Assembly (NCBI GenBank): GCA_964454445.1
Contig: CAYVTD010000007.1
Coordinates: 1-64,000 of the forward strand
DNA from: CAYVTD01 sp964454445
Lineage (GTDB): Bacteria; Bacteroidota; Ignavibacteria; Kapaibacteriales; UBA2268
Reading direction: 5' to 3'
DNA length: 64,000 bases
How positions within the stretch are numbered: position 1 is the stretch's first letter; every line of letters begins with the position of its first letter. A program made the translations under genes and the position numbers. Positions 27,861 to 37,495 of the stretch are shown in pieces. The notes beneath the pieces are model-generated. The model was not told the origin of the DNA. It was given only the letters and a program-made list of their open reading frames with translations, and ran no database searches.

Positions 27861-29063
27861 ATGGAGCAATTAGATAACAACTCTCATATTAATAATTTAT
27901 TGGAATTTCGTTATGGCATTGTAGGCAATTCCGAACCGATGGCAAGAGCCAAAGGTTTATTAATGCAAGCTGCTCCAACAAATCTCTCTGTTTTAATTAC
28001 TGGCGAAACAGGTACAGGCAAGGAAGTTTTTGCCAATGCGATACACGGACTTAGTGAACGGCGAAAAAAGCAATTAATAAGTGTTAATTGCGGTGCAATA
28101 CCAGAAACACTTCTCGAATCTGAATTATTCGGACACGTCAAAGGTGCTTTTACAAGTGCCAACGAAAACCGTAAGGGTTTCTTCGAAGTTGCCGACAAAG
28201 GAACGATTTTTTTAGACGAAATCGGCGAAATGCCTGTTGGCACTCAGGTCAAACTGCTAAGAGTGCTCGAATCGGGCGAATTTAACAGGCTTGGCAGCAC
28301 TGAATTAATAAAAGTTGATGTTAGGATAATTGCCGCTACTAACCGATTGCTCGAAGAAGAAGTTACTGAAGGCAATTTCCGCAAGGATCTCTTCTATCGA
28401 CTTAAAAATGTTCAAATAATCTTACCTCCCTTGCGGGATCATCCAGAAGATATTCCTGCTCTTGTTGAATATTTTGGTAAAAAATTCAGCGAATCGCTTT
28501 TTTCGGAATATAAAGGTATATCGGACGAGGCAATTTCAATTTTAAAAAGCAGATATTGGCAAGGCAACGTTCGTGAGCTTAAGAATATGATTGAAACCAT
28601 ACTTACTCTAGAAAAAGCACAATTTATAACTCCTGAAATCCTGAGAAAGTACATAGCACCTGCCTTGCCTCCTTATCAAGTTGCCGATTTGGAAAAGAAC
28701 AGAGCTTTGGTTATGAAAATGCCTGAAAAAGGTAATGAGATCTTCGAGCTTGCCTTGATATTCCGCACACTGCTCGAAATCAAAAATGAAATTGCTGATT
28801 TAAAAGGTGAAATATACAAGAATCGCAGAAGTATTGAAGAAATAAAAGACTCGTTTATACCATTGCAAACTGCTACTTTCGTAACTGATAATGAAAGCCA
28901 ACATAGTCTGGATTATGAGAAAATAACCCTTTCCGATATGGAAAAAGATATGATAAAGAAAGCTCTACAACGTTTCGATGGTAATCGTCGCCTCGTTGCC
29001 GAACATCTTGGGATTAGCGAGCGAACTCTTTACAGAAAGATTGCATACTTAGATATTCAATAG
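27861..29063 (+). CDS. Sigma-54-dependent transcriptional activator without receiver domain
   Basis: A 400-residue bacterial enhancer-binding protein. It has only a 15-residue N-terminal leader before the AAA+ core, with Walker A TGETGTGKE, Walker B TIFLDEIGEMP and the arginine-finger region FRKDLFYRL. The sigma-54-contacting loop reads GAFTSA instead of the usual GAFTGA. A linker follows, then a C-terminal Fis-type helix-turn-helix (FDGNRRLVAEHLGISERTLYRK). Lacking a receiver or sensor domain, it would be controlled by level or by a partner. AGGAG precedes the ATG. A sigma-54-like promoter lies ahead of the flagellar operon in this window, so that operon is a candidate target. Confidence 0.9.
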   Translation: MEQLDNNSHINNLLEFRYGIVGNSEPMARAKGLLMQAAPTNLSVLITGETGTGKEVFANAIHGLSERRKKQLISVNCGAIPETLLESELFGHVKGAFTSANENRKGFFEVADKGTIFLDEIGEMPVGTQVKLLRVLESGEFNRLGSTELIKVDVRIIAATNRLLEEEVTEGNFRKDLFYRLKNVQIILPPLRDHPEDIPALVEYFGKKFSESLFSEYKGISDEAISILKSRYWQGNVRELKNMIETILTLEKAQFITPEILRKYIAPALPPYQVADLEKNRALVMKMPEKGNEIFELALIFRTLLEIKNEIADLKGEIYKNRRSIEEIKDSFIPLQTATFVTDNESQHSLDYEKITLSDMEKDMIKKALQRFDGNRRLVAEHLGISERTLYRKIAYLDIQ

Positions 29064-29096
29064 AAATAACAACTTTAAAACTAATAATAAATAAAA

Positions 29097-29119
29097 GAGC
29101 CGCTTAGGGGGTGCGGCTC
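29097..29119 (+). terminator. Hairpin downstream of the sigma-54 activator gene
   Basis: GAGCCGC (29097-29103) pairs with GCGGCTC (29113-29119) around a G-rich loop, 33 bases after the activator's stop codon. No T-tract follows, so intrinsic termination is uncertain. It may instead stabilise the 3' end. Confidence 0.4.
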
Positions 29120-29211
29120 AAGGATCTGTACTGAAAATAAGAGGGTAATAATTGTTACGACACTTATAATACGTTTTTTTTATCAAAAAGTTACAAAAAT
29201 TTTTATAAAAT

Positions 29212-29874
29212 ATGAATAAAAAAAATAAATCTTATTTCCCGGTTTTAATTGATCTAACTCAATATAAATCCCTCGTAATCGGAGGCGGCAGCATTGCTAC
29301 ACGCAAAGTGCTGAATTTGCTTGAGTTTGGAGCTAGACCAGATATCATTTCTCCCGAAATTATTGATGAACTTGCCTCATTAATCGTATCGAACGATTTA
29401 ATCCATAAAAAAAGAAAATATGAAGTTGGCGATGCCAATGATTATAATCTCATTTTTTCTGCCACAGGCGATAAACAATTAGACGAATTGCTCAAAGAAG
29501 AATGCTACGGAACTGGATCCCTTCTTAATATAGCAGATGTGCCACAACTATGCAATTTTATAATGCCAGCTACTATAAAAAGAGGTAGTTTCACCTTTTC
29601 CATTGCTTCTCAAGGCGAATCGCCCTTCATGGTCAAGCATTTACGAAAAAAATTGAGTGCCGAATTGCCTGCAAACCTCGAAAAGATTTCCGAATTAGCC
29701 TCAGAACTTCGCGAAAGGATGTTCGAAGAAAACATTTATGATAAAGTTAACCAAAGAGAAGAATTAATCAAAGATTTTCTTTCAATTGACTGGTATGAAC
29801 TACTCGATAAAATTGATATCGAAGAAGCAAAAATGATAGTCGAAACAATGATACTCGAATATGTTAACGATTAA
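29212..29874 (+). CDS. Precorrin-2 dehydrogenase / sirohydrochlorin ferrochelatase-type protein
   Basis: A 220-residue protein like yeast Met8p and the N-terminal half of E. coli CysG. It oxidises precorrin-2 to sirohydrochlorin with NAD+ and may insert iron to make siroheme. The N-terminal SYFPVLIDLTQYKSLVIGGG is the NAD-binding glycine motif, followed by ATRKVLNLLEFGA. The later NIADVPQLCNFIMPATIKRG and SIASQGESPFMVKHLRKKL segments are diagnostic. The methyltransferase half is not fused here; it is encoded as a CobA-HemD fusion at 47.6-49.1 kb, so the CysG activities are split across two loci. Confidence 0.9.
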   Translation: MNKKNKSYFPVLIDLTQYKSLVIGGGSIATRKVLNLLEFGARPDIISPEIIDELASLIVSNDLIHKKRKYEVGDANDYNLIFSATGDKQLDELLKEECYGTGSLLNIADVPQLCNFIMPATIKRGSFTFSIASQGESPFMVKHLRKKLSAELPANLEKISELASELRERMFEENIYDKVNQREELIKDFLSIDWYELLDKIDIEEAKMIVETMILEYVND

Positions 29875-30006
29875 TAACTCTTTTATTTATTAAATTTATA
29901 TAATTAAATAGAATTTGGGAATGAAGTATTTATATCCTAAATTTGCAGAGTCTGTTCTCGCATTTTTTATTTATATATATTTTTTATAAACTAATAGGTG
30001 AATTCA

Positions 30007-31890
30007 ATGAAAAATAAAATGTTGATTGATTTCCTCAAGGAAATTGAACTTTTCAAAGACCTGGAGGATGATGAAATAGCGAAAGTTGCAGAGATTACTG
30101 AATCAAAAATGTATGTGAAAGATGAATATTTGTTTATTCAAAACAATCCACGCACTCATTTATTTTTGATAAAATCGGGTAAAATTGATTTGCTAAAAGT
30201 TACATCTTGGGGCAAGGAAAAACTTATTAATAGCTTTGGAAGTTTAGACTTTATTGGAGAAGGTTCTTTAATGGACGACTATCCACATTCGACATCGGCT
30301 CGCATTGGTGAAGATGCTTTGATTATTTCAATTGAACGTGGCAAATTCAATGCTATGCTCGATGAAAATCCTCAACTAGTAGTTAAAATACTATCTCGCG
30401 TTTCAAGAGTTATATCAAGAAGAATGCGCCAAGCGACAAACCAAGTTGTTGATGCCGCCGCACAATACATATCAGGCCGCACTCGAATTGAGCATGATCT
30501 TCTTGGCGAGCGTAAAGTGCCTTATGAATTTTATTATGGAATACAAACCCTTCGCGGACTGGAAAATTTCAACATTACAGGCGTTTCAATCAATCATTAT
30601 TCAATGCTTATTGTCGCCCTTGCTCAAGTTAAGCTCGCTTGTGCTAATGCAAATTACGATTTGGGCTTGCTGACACCTGCTGTTCATTCAGCAATTGCAG
30701 CAGCTTGTGAAGAGATTATTAATGGCAAATGGCATACGCACTTTGTTGTCGATATGGTGCAAGGAGGAGCAGGCACTTCGACAAATATGAACGCAAACGA
30801 AGTCATTGCCAATCGTGCTTTAGAGATTATGGGGTATGAAAAAGGGCAATATGAGCATTGTCATCCCAACAATCATATTAACCTTTCCCAATCTACTAAT
30901 GATGTCTATCCTACTGCTCTGAAAATTGCTTTTATCTATAAAAATCAAAAGCTTATCAAATGGTTAAAGGAATTGATTCAGTCATTTAACAACAAAGCCA
31001 AGGAGTTTTCGCATATAGTTAAAATGGGCAGAACTCAGTTGCAAGATGCTGTCCCCATGACTTTAGGTCAGGAATTCGAGACTTATGCGGTAACTCTTGA
31101 AGAAGAGGTGCGCCGGCTTGAAGAAAATGCCAGATTATTCCTTGAAGTCAATCTTGGCGGTACTGCCATCGGCACAGGTATAAATGCTGACCCCAAATAT
31201 AGGGAACGCGCAATTTATCACTTGTGGGAAATTACCTCCTTACCCGTAAAGCTTGCTCCAAACCTTGTCGAAGCTACTCAAGACACTGGTTCTTTTGTTA
31301 TGTTTTCCTCTGCAGTTAAACGACTCGCTGTAAAGCTATCCAAGATCTGCAACGATTTACGTCTTTTAAGTTCGGGTCCACGATCTGGTTTCAACGAAAT
31401 CAATTTACCAAAGATGCAACCTGGTTCATCTATAATGCCCGGAAAAGTTAATCCCGTTATCCCTGAAGTAGTTAATCAGATTGCTTTCCGTGTCATAGGC
31501 AATGATCTCACGGTTACTCTCGCTGCTGAAGCTGGCCAGTTGCAATTAAATGTTATGGAACCAATCATAGCTCAAGCTATTTTCGAATCTCTCGATATGC
31601 TTAAAAATGGTATTGGAACCCTGAAATACCGTTGTGTCGATGGCATCACTGCCAACGAGAATCGCTGCCGCGAGTATGTCGAAAACAGCATTGGACTTGT
31701 TACTGCCTTGGTTCCAACCCTAGGTTACGAAAAATGCAGTGCTTTAGCTACAGAAGCACTTGAAACGGGTAAAAGCTTATATGATTTAGTACTTGAAAAT
31801 GATTATTTAACCAAAGAGCAACTTGACAAATTGCTTTTGCCTGAAAACATGCTTCATTCCCAAGAAATGAGAAGCATGATTAATCATTAA
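30007..31890 (+). CDS. Cyclic-nucleotide-binding domain fused to aspartate ammonia-lyase
   Basis: A fusion of about 627 residues. Residues 1-140 form a Crp/cNMP-binding beta-roll (LFKDLEDDEIAKVAEITESK, FLIKSGKIDLLK, GSLDFIGEGSLMDD). The rest is a complete aspartase/fumarase-superfamily enzyme, with RIEHDLLGERKVP, GGAGTSTNMNANEVIANRA, HPNNHINLSQSTNDVYPTA, GRTQLQDAVPMTLGQE and the signature loop GSSIMPGKVNP (from Gly473). It would deaminate aspartate to fumarate and ammonia. The N-terminal domain suggests allosteric or localisation control, although key cyclic-nucleotide phosphate ligands are not obvious. I chose the ATG at 30007 because AGGTGA lies five bases ahead. A GTG at 29998 is the alternative. 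Confidence 0.88.
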   Translation: MKNKMLIDFLKEIELFKDLEDDEIAKVAEITESKMYVKDEYLFIQNNPRTHLFLIKSGKIDLLKVTSWGKEKLINSFGSLDFIGEGSLMDDYPHSTSARIGEDALIISIERGKFNAMLDENPQLVVKILSRVSRVISRRMRQATNQVVDAAAQYISGRTRIEHDLLGERKVPYEFYYGIQTLRGLENFNITGVSINHYSMLIVALAQVKLACANANYDLGLLTPAVHSAIAAACEEIINGKWHTHFVVDMVQGGAGTSTNMNANEVIANRALEIMGYEKGQYEHCHPNNHINLSQSTNDVYPTALKIAFIYKNQKLIKWLKELIQSFNNKAKEFSHIVKMGRTQLQDAVPMTLGQEFETYAVTLEEEVRRLEENARLFLEVNLGGTAIGTGINADPKYRERAIYHLWEITSLPVKLAPNLVEATQDTGSFVMFSSAVKRLAVKLSKICNDLRLLSSGPRSGFNEINLPKMQPGSSIMPGKVNPVIPEVVNQIAFRVIGNDLTVTLAAEAGQLQLNVMEPIIAQAIFESLDMLKNGIGTLKYRCVDGITANENRCREYVENSIGLVTALVPTLGYEKCSALATEALETGKSLYDLVLENDYLTKEQLDKLLLPENMLHSQEMRSMINH

Positions 31891-31915
31891 AATAAATTTC
31901 AAGCAATACAAAATC

Positions 31916-31960
31916 AAAAGGGCTTCACTTTCTTTTAGCGAAGCCCTTTTTACTTTTTTT
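31916..31960. terminator. Strong bidirectional terminator between aspartase and nuoN
   Basis: AAAAGGGCTTC (31916-31926) pairs perfectly with GAAGCCCTTTT (31940-31950). The + strand continues TTTTTACTTTTTTTT, and the minus strand also gives U-rich ends. The site lies between two convergent genes and should stop transcription from both sides. Confidence 0.9.
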
Positions 31961-31971
31961 TAAACCCTATT

Positions 31972-33519
31972 TTATTTTCCTATAAACATCAAAACAGAGC
32001 TTTTCGCCCAATTTACTATTGGAGTGTAATAAATACCGAAAAGGAGAGTGGGAATGGCAAGAAGATAAGCAATAACATAAACTCCCATCGAGAAATGCAA
32101 TTCTGGCTTTTTAGAGTCAACATCGCGAAGATACATATTGCGGAAAATTTTGACATAGTAGAAAAGCGACACGACACTATTTAAAATTCCGACAACAGCA
32201 AGCCATATCCATTGATCACCCGCTTTTAAAACCGCCATAAACAAGAACAATTTTCCGATAAATCCTGCAGTTGGAGGCAAGCCAGTCAAAGAAATCAAGA
32301 AAATGACCATCATAGCACTAAGAACTGGTGCGCGGTAGCCAAGACCATAATAATCCTCGATATTCTCGCTTCCAATTTTGTTTGCTATGAGCATTACAAA
32401 ATAAAAAGCACCAAGATTCATTATCAGATAGAAAAAGAAATAAATCATAACAGCGGTGAAACCTGCCGAAGTCATAACCACTACGCCCATAAGAAGATAG
32501 CCTGCGTGGGCGATACTCGAATAAGCTAGCAAGCGCTTCACATTTTTTTGCCAAATAGCAGTTATATTGCCCAAAGTCATTGTTAAAACAGAAAAGACTG
32601 CCAGAATAAAGTTCCAATCAATCTGGTGAATTGTTGTCCAAATATGTTCGGAATTATACAATTGAGAATCAATGAAGACAGTCTTAACAAAACGCATTAA
32701 AATAGCAAAACCGGCAGCTTTAGAGGCGATAGAAAGAAAAGCTGTGATTGTAACAGGCGCACCTTCATATACATCAGGAGTCCAAAAGTGGAAAGGAACC
32801 ATCGAAATTTTAAATCCAATGCCTGCCAAGATCATGAAACCAGACATAACAAGAGCAAACAAAGAAACATTACCGTTCATTAATGCCTGATTAATTTCCA
32901 TAAAATTAAACGAGCCAGTCAGACCATAAAGAATGGATATACCATATATCATAATACCTGATGAAGCTGCACCATAGATGACATATTTTAAAGAAGCCTC
33001 GCTAGCGCGCTTGATTTCCTTTGTGAAACCGGCAAGTACATAAGAAGACATGCTCATGGTTTCGATTGCCAAATACATCATCACCAAGTTAGTAGCAGAG
33101 CTAAGCAGGAACATACCGAAAGTCATTCCAATTATTATAGTAAAGTATTCGCCGAGCCGTCTGTTTTCTTTATATAATTCGTCGGAATAGAATGACATAA
33201 AAGTAACAACAAGAGAAGCCAAAAGAATCAACAGCTTAAAGAAACGAGAAAAAGGATCGGCAGCAACAATATTTGAAAAAATACCTATATTGGCTGTGCA
33301 TTGCTGACTACATATCAGAAAATAACCTGTAACAAGAAAACCGACAACTGCAGTCCATCCGGCAATATTTTTTGATTTTTTAAAAATAAGGTCGAGCAAG
33401 ATGGCAAGCACGAAAGTAACTACCAACACTATTTCAGGTATGAATATCGCCAAACTCTTCCCAATTTCAGAAGGCATCTGTTCTATCGGCACAATAAGAT
33501 CTATCGGTATCATAAGCAT
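31972..33519 (-). CDS. nuoN: NADH-quinone oxidoreductase subunit N
   Basis: Membrane-arm antiporter-like subunit of complex I, involved in proton pumping. Its 515 residues form about 14 transmembrane helices. Recognisable segments are LASLVVTFMSFYSDELYK, VMMYLAIETMSMSSYVLAGF with the conserved membrane glutamate, KMSMVPFHFWTPDVYEGAP-like FKISMVPFHFWTPDVYEG, and NVKRLLAYSSIAHAGYLLMG with the conserved lysines. It is the last gene of the nuo operon, 43 bp after nuoM, and ends at a shared bidirectional terminator. The exact start is uncertain (MLM at 33519/33513). Confidence 0.95.
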   Translation of the reverse strand: MLMIPIDLIVPIEQMPSEIGKSLAIFIPEIVLVVTFVLAILLDLIFKKSKNIAGWTAVVGFLVTGYFLICSQQCTANIGIFSNIVAADPFSRFFKLLILLASLVVTFMSFYSDELYKENRRLGEYFTIIIGMTFGMFLLSSATNLVMMYLAIETMSMSSYVLAGFTKEIKRASEASLKYVIYGAASSGIMIYGISILYGLTGSFNFMEINQALMNGNVSLFALVMSGFMILAGIGFKISMVPFHFWTPDVYEGAPVTITAFLSIASKAAGFAILMRFVKTVFIDSQLYNSEHIWTTIHQIDWNFILAVFSVLTMTLGNITAIWQKNVKRLLAYSSIAHAGYLLMGVVVMTSAGFTAVMIYFFFYLIMNLGAFYFVMLIANKIGSENIEDYYGLGYRAPVLSAMMVIFLISLTGLPPTAGFIGKLFLFMAVLKAGDQWIWLAVVGILNSVVSLFYYVKIFRNMYLRDVDSKKPELHFSMGVYVIAYLLAIPTLLFGIYYTPIVNWAKSSVLMFIGK

Positions 33520-33562
33520 TATTATTTTTTGTTAATTATCCTAATTACAATTCAAAAACAAC

Positions 33563-35194
33563 TTACATTCCGGCAAAATGCCCTGAAACTTTCACAAAAT
33601 CGATTAGATGATTAACCGAAGTAGTCATAAGTCCAACAACTGGATTTGGGTTAATGCCAAGATAAATAACAACAAAAGCCAGAGGCAGCAAGGCAGATAG
33701 CTCTAAAGCATTTACATCATCATTTTTATATAACTTCTTAGTTGGATCCCAAGGTCCGCTCCAACGATCGGGTAATTTCCCAAGAAAAACTTTTTGCAAA
33801 GCCCATAGCATATAGCCGGCACCGATGATAATACCCGAAACAGAGATAATAGTATAAACTGGATACGATTTGAAGGCACCGACAAATACAAGAATTTCAG
33901 AGATAAAGCCGCTCATACCGGGCAAACCGATTGCTGCAAAAAAAGCGATTGTCATTATTCCTGTATAAATTGGCATTTTGTTTGCAAGTCCGCCGAAGTC
34001 ATCTAAGCCTCTCGTATGAGAGCGATCGTAAATAACTCCGACAATCATAAAGAGCATTGCTGTGATTGTGCCGTGATTGAACATTTGAAAGATTGCCCCG
34101 ACCATTCCTTCGGTCTGCATCGATGCCATTCCAAGCACTACATATCCCATGTGTGAAACAGATGAATAGGCTATCAGCTTTTTGAAATCTCTTTTACCAA
34201 CTTTAAACTGGCCAAGCGCACACAATCCGCCATAAACGATTGACACCATACCGACGATTGCTATAAAGTCTTGGAAATATTTAACGGCATCTGGGAAAAT
34301 GGGCCAGCTAATTCTAAGCATTCCATAAGTACCCATTTTCAAAAGGACGCCTGCAAGTATGACGCTGATTGGTGTCGGTGCCTCGACGTGTGCATCGGGT
34401 AACCAAGTGTGGAACGGCACTGATGGCACTTTGATGGCAAAACCAACAAATAAAGCCATAAAAGCTATATATCTCCACGTAGTTCCAGCTCCATAAAGTA
34501 TTGAATCAGGAGAATATTTTGATGGGTCCATCATATCGAGCATATTGAAAGAGCCAACGCCGAAATAGAGAGCTATTATTACCAGCAGCATGAAAACCGA
34601 GCCAAATAAAGTATATAGGAAGAACTTTATTGCCGCATATTCCTTGCGGGGACCGCCCCAAATACCTATTAAAAAATACATAGGTAGCAACATCAATTCC
34701 CAAAACACATAAAAAAGGACGAAATCGAGAGAAACGAAAACACCCATCATACCTGCATCGAGCAAAAGATACATTGCAAAGTAACCTTTCACTGCCTTTT
34801 TTATGTTGAATGATGCCAAAGAGGCAACAAAACAGATAAGTGCCGTTAATAGCACCATCGGGGCGCTTAAGCCGTCAATTCCGACAAAATAGTCGATTCT
34901 TACATCTCCAAACAGTGGCAGATTGGATACATCTATCCAGCGAACCCGCTCGACAAATTGCATCCCATCGATACTGTTCACCCCCGCCAAGGTCTTATCG
35001 AAGTTCGTAAATATCCATATTGCAAGTATTAATTGCAAGAATGTAAAAAAAACGGTACCCCATCTAAAAAGCTGAATGGAAGTAGCTTTGCTTATATCAT
35101 CTTTCCCAGATGGGATAAGAATAATGATAACCATTCCAAGTATAGGTAAAAATGTTATCCAAGTAAGAGGCCCTGCACCTAATATTTCTGACAT
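33563..35194 (-). CDS. nuoM: NADH-quinone oxidoreductase subunit M
   Basis: Proton-pumping antiporter-like subunit of the complex I membrane arm, 543 residues. Conserved pieces are FYVFWELMLLPMYFLIGIWGG with the essential glutamate, VKVPSVPFHTWLPDAHVEAPT-type IKVPSVPFHTWLPDAHVEA, and FKKLIAYSSVSHMGYVVLG. A TTG at 35197 is in frame, but the ATG at 35194 has GGAGG four to five bases upstream and gives MSEILGAG. It lies between nuoL and nuoN in the operon. Confidence 0.96.
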   Translation of the reverse strand: MSEILGAGPLTWITFLPILGMVIIILIPSGKDDISKATSIQLFRWGTVFFTFLQLILAIWIFTNFDKTLAGVNSIDGMQFVERVRWIDVSNLPLFGDVRIDYFVGIDGLSAPMVLLTALICFVASLASFNIKKAVKGYFAMYLLLDAGMMGVFVSLDFVLFYVFWELMLLPMYFLIGIWGGPRKEYAAIKFFLYTLFGSVFMLLVIIALYFGVGSFNMLDMMDPSKYSPDSILYGAGTTWRYIAFMALFVGFAIKVPSVPFHTWLPDAHVEAPTPISVILAGVLLKMGTYGMLRISWPIFPDAVKYFQDFIAIVGMVSIVYGGLCALGQFKVGKRDFKKLIAYSSVSHMGYVVLGMASMQTEGMVGAIFQMFNHGTITAMLFMIVGVIYDRSHTRGLDDFGGLANKMPIYTGIMTIAFFAAIGLPGMSGFISEILVFVGAFKSYPVYTIISVSGIIIGAGYMLWALQKVFLGKLPDRWSGPWDPTKKLYKNDDVNALELSALLPLAFVVIYLGINPNPVVGLMTTSVNHLIDFVKVSGHFAGM

Positions 35195-35257
35195 CAATCC
35201 TCCGGATCAAATTTATTTATTTAACAATTTAATTTCTTTATATCAAGCATAATACGT

Positions 35258-37441
35258 TTATACAAATACATATACTAACACCATTATGCCAACAATGACC
35301 ATAACAAGATAAGTCTGTACGCGTCCCGTTTGAGTTTTTCTCAGCACAGCACCAAAGAAACCAGTAATATTTGCAACGAGGTTAACAATGCCGTCGATAA
35401 CGATATTATCAAAATGACCTATAAAATAAGCAAGCCCACGAGTCAATGTTGCTGAAAGATTAACAGCTCCATCAATAAATGTATTGTCGAACCAGGCAAG
35501 GAATTTGCCTCCATATACAAATAGATTTATTGCAGTTTTATCGTAAAGCTCGTCGAAATACCATTTATTATATGAAAATTTATATAAAGGATACAATTGC
35601 TTGCCAATAGCTTTTGCATTGAAAACCTTGAATTGCCAAAGCAAAAACGCACCCAAAATGCCTAACGAAGCAATCAACAATGAAAGAATCATAGCCGGCA
35701 CGTGTGCATGATGCACTTCTTCTTCATATTTATTTAAATAATGGTGAGTATCGTGTTCGGCTTTTCGATTTAACTCAAAGCCCGGTCGATTTAACTCAAA
35801 ACCCGGTCGATTTAACTCAAAGCCCGGTTTATGTTCAGCCGGCATTTGGTCGTAATGCACAAGGAAGTCCCATTGATATTGTGCAGGAACTGCTGTTTTT
35901 GGAGCGGGCATTTTATCGTAATACCAACCGGCATGAGCATCAAATGGATTAGGTGAATACAAGAACCATACCGATAAAGCACTAAGCAAAATAAGAGGTA
36001 TAAGAATTGCGTAATTGTTTTCTTTTGTATGAGCTGCAATATCATTTTTTGGTTTGCCGTGGAAAGAAACTATGGTCAATCGGAACATATAGAAAGCGGT
36101 CATTCCTGCCGAAGCAAAACCTGCAATAGGAATAAGCCAATGACCTGTTAAATGTGCAAACGCGAGTGTGCCTGCAAGTATGCTGTCTTTGCTTAAGAAG
36201 CCAGATGTAAACGGCACTCCGGACAGAGCAAGAGTAACGAATAAAAATGTTATGTATGTCAATGGCATTGTTTTTCGCAAGCCGCCCATATTGTTGATGT
36301 TTTGTGGGTCCATTGTATGGTTGTGTGCGTGGTGCATGGAATGGTGCATAGCGTGTATAACAGAGCCAGAAGCAAGGAACAAGCATGCTTTGAACCAGGC
36401 ATGAGTCATTAAATGGAAAAAGCCTGTTGCCCAAGCTCCGACACCGAGCGCCATAATCATATATCCAAGTTGGCTGACAGTTGAATATGCCAATACGCGT
36501 TTGAAGTCGTTTTGAGTGATGGCTATGGTCGCAGACATAAATGCTGTAATAGCTCCCACATAAGCAATGAATAGCAAAGCATCGGCAGAAAACATTGGGA
36601 AAACACGAGCAACCATGTAAACACCAGCGGCGACCATCGTTGCGGCGTGTATCAATGCTGAAACCGGTGTTGGACCTTCCATAGCATCTGGCAACCATAC
36701 ATGCAAGGGAAATTGTGCCGATTTGCCGATAGCTCCACAAAATATCATTATACCTGCAGCAGTTAAAATTGCTGGACTGTTGAAAGGTATATGACCCGTT
36801 GACATTCCGGCAAAGATATCGTCAAACATAAACGAGCCATAAGTAAAGAATAGTATTAAAATGCCGATAAAGAATCCAAAATCGCCTATTCTGTTAGTAA
36901 TAAATGCTTTTTTTCCTGCATCAGCAGCAGAATCCTTTTCATACCAAAAACCTATTAAAAGATATGAACTAATGCCGACAAGCTCCCAGAACACATACAT
37001 AAAGAAAAAGTTATTGGCTATGACTATGCCCAGCATCGAAAATGTAAACAATCCAAGGTAAGAAAAGAATCTCCCATAGCGAACATCACCACGCATATAT
37101 TCAGTTGAAAACAAATGTACCAGGAAACTGATCACCGTTACAACCAATAGCATTAACGCGGCAAGATTGTCTATGCCGATTCCGACTGTTAGTTTGTAGG
37201 TGCCGAGATTAATCCACTCGAACTTCGTTTGCACATAATTAACCGGGAAAGTGTCGGTAAATACTTTATAATATGCTATAAAACAAGCAAACAAAAGATC
37301 TATTCCAAGTACAGCGGTGCCGATAATGCCGCTTTTTCTACCCAACCGTTTGCCATAAAGCAAATTGATAATAAAGCTTGTCAGCGGAAAGACCAAAATA
37401 AAAACCGCCAAAGAAAGCAAAGTATCCTGTGTCATAGTCAT
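35258..37441 (-). CDS. nuoL: NADH-quinone oxidoreductase subunit L
   Basis: Largest antiporter-like subunit of complex I, 727 residues, with the long lateral helix and final helix at the C-terminus. Typical segments are MYVFWELVGISSYLLIGFWYE, SAQFPLHVWLPDAMEGPTPV, and FKRVLAYSTVSQLGYMIMALG. A hydrophilic loop at about residues 515-580 is unusual. It is rich in His, Pro and Glu and carries three tandem copies of PGFELNR (about 538-558), encoded by a 21-bp repeat. The loop is in frame and the gene is intact. Start ATG at 37441, with a second ATG two codons in. Confidence 0.95.
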   Translation of the reverse strand: MTMTQDTLLSLAVFILVFPLTSFIINLLYGKRLGRKSGIIGTAVLGIDLLFACFIAYYKVFTDTFPVNYVQTKFEWINLGTYKLTVGIGIDNLAALMLLVVTVISFLVHLFSTEYMRGDVRYGRFFSYLGLFTFSMLGIVIANNFFFMYVFWELVGISSYLLIGFWYEKDSAADAGKKAFITNRIGDFGFFIGILILFFTYGSFMFDDIFAGMSTGHIPFNSPAILTAAGIMIFCGAIGKSAQFPLHVWLPDAMEGPTPVSALIHAATMVAAGVYMVARVFPMFSADALLFIAYVGAITAFMSATIAITQNDFKRVLAYSTVSQLGYMIMALGVGAWATGFFHLMTHAWFKACLFLASGSVIHAMHHSMHHAHNHTMDPQNINNMGGLRKTMPLTYITFLFVTLALSGVPFTSGFLSKDSILAGTLAFAHLTGHWLIPIAGFASAGMTAFYMFRLTIVSFHGKPKNDIAAHTKENNYAILIPLILLSALSVWFLYSPNPFDAHAGWYYDKMPAPKTAVPAQYQWDFLVHYDQMPAEHKPGFELNRPGFELNRPGFELNRKAEHDTHHYLNKYEEEVHHAHVPAMILSLLIASLGILGAFLLWQFKVFNAKAIGKQLYPLYKFSYNKWYFDELYDKTAINLFVYGGKFLAWFDNTFIDGAVNLSATLTRGLAYFIGHFDNIVIDGIVNLVANITGFFGAVLRKTQTGRVQTYLVMVIVGIMVLVYVFV
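35766..35828 (-). repeat. nuoL: Three tandem 21-bp repeats inside nuoL
   Basis: The unit CGATTTAACTCAAAGCCCGGT (+ strand) occurs at 35766-35786, 35787-35807 and 35808-35828. Only one base differs, in the middle copy, and that difference is synonymous. Read on the gene strand, each unit encodes one PGFELNR heptapeptide. The near identity implies recent expansion, and copy number may vary between strains. Confidence 0.9.
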
Positions 37442-37495
37442 TTATTTCCGAATTAATGATTTTTTCAAATTATAAGCATATAATTAATCAAATAA

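Noticed and set aside
29097..29119. Small RNA or riboswitch downstream of the sigma-54 activator
   Set aside because: Only a single 7-bp hairpin is visible, with no aptamer-like conserved core. It is kept only as a possible terminator.
36042..36740. A 232-codon open frame on the minus strand within nuoL
   Set aside because: It is out of frame with the strongly conserved nuoL, has unnatural Cys/Arg-rich composition and no family resemblance.
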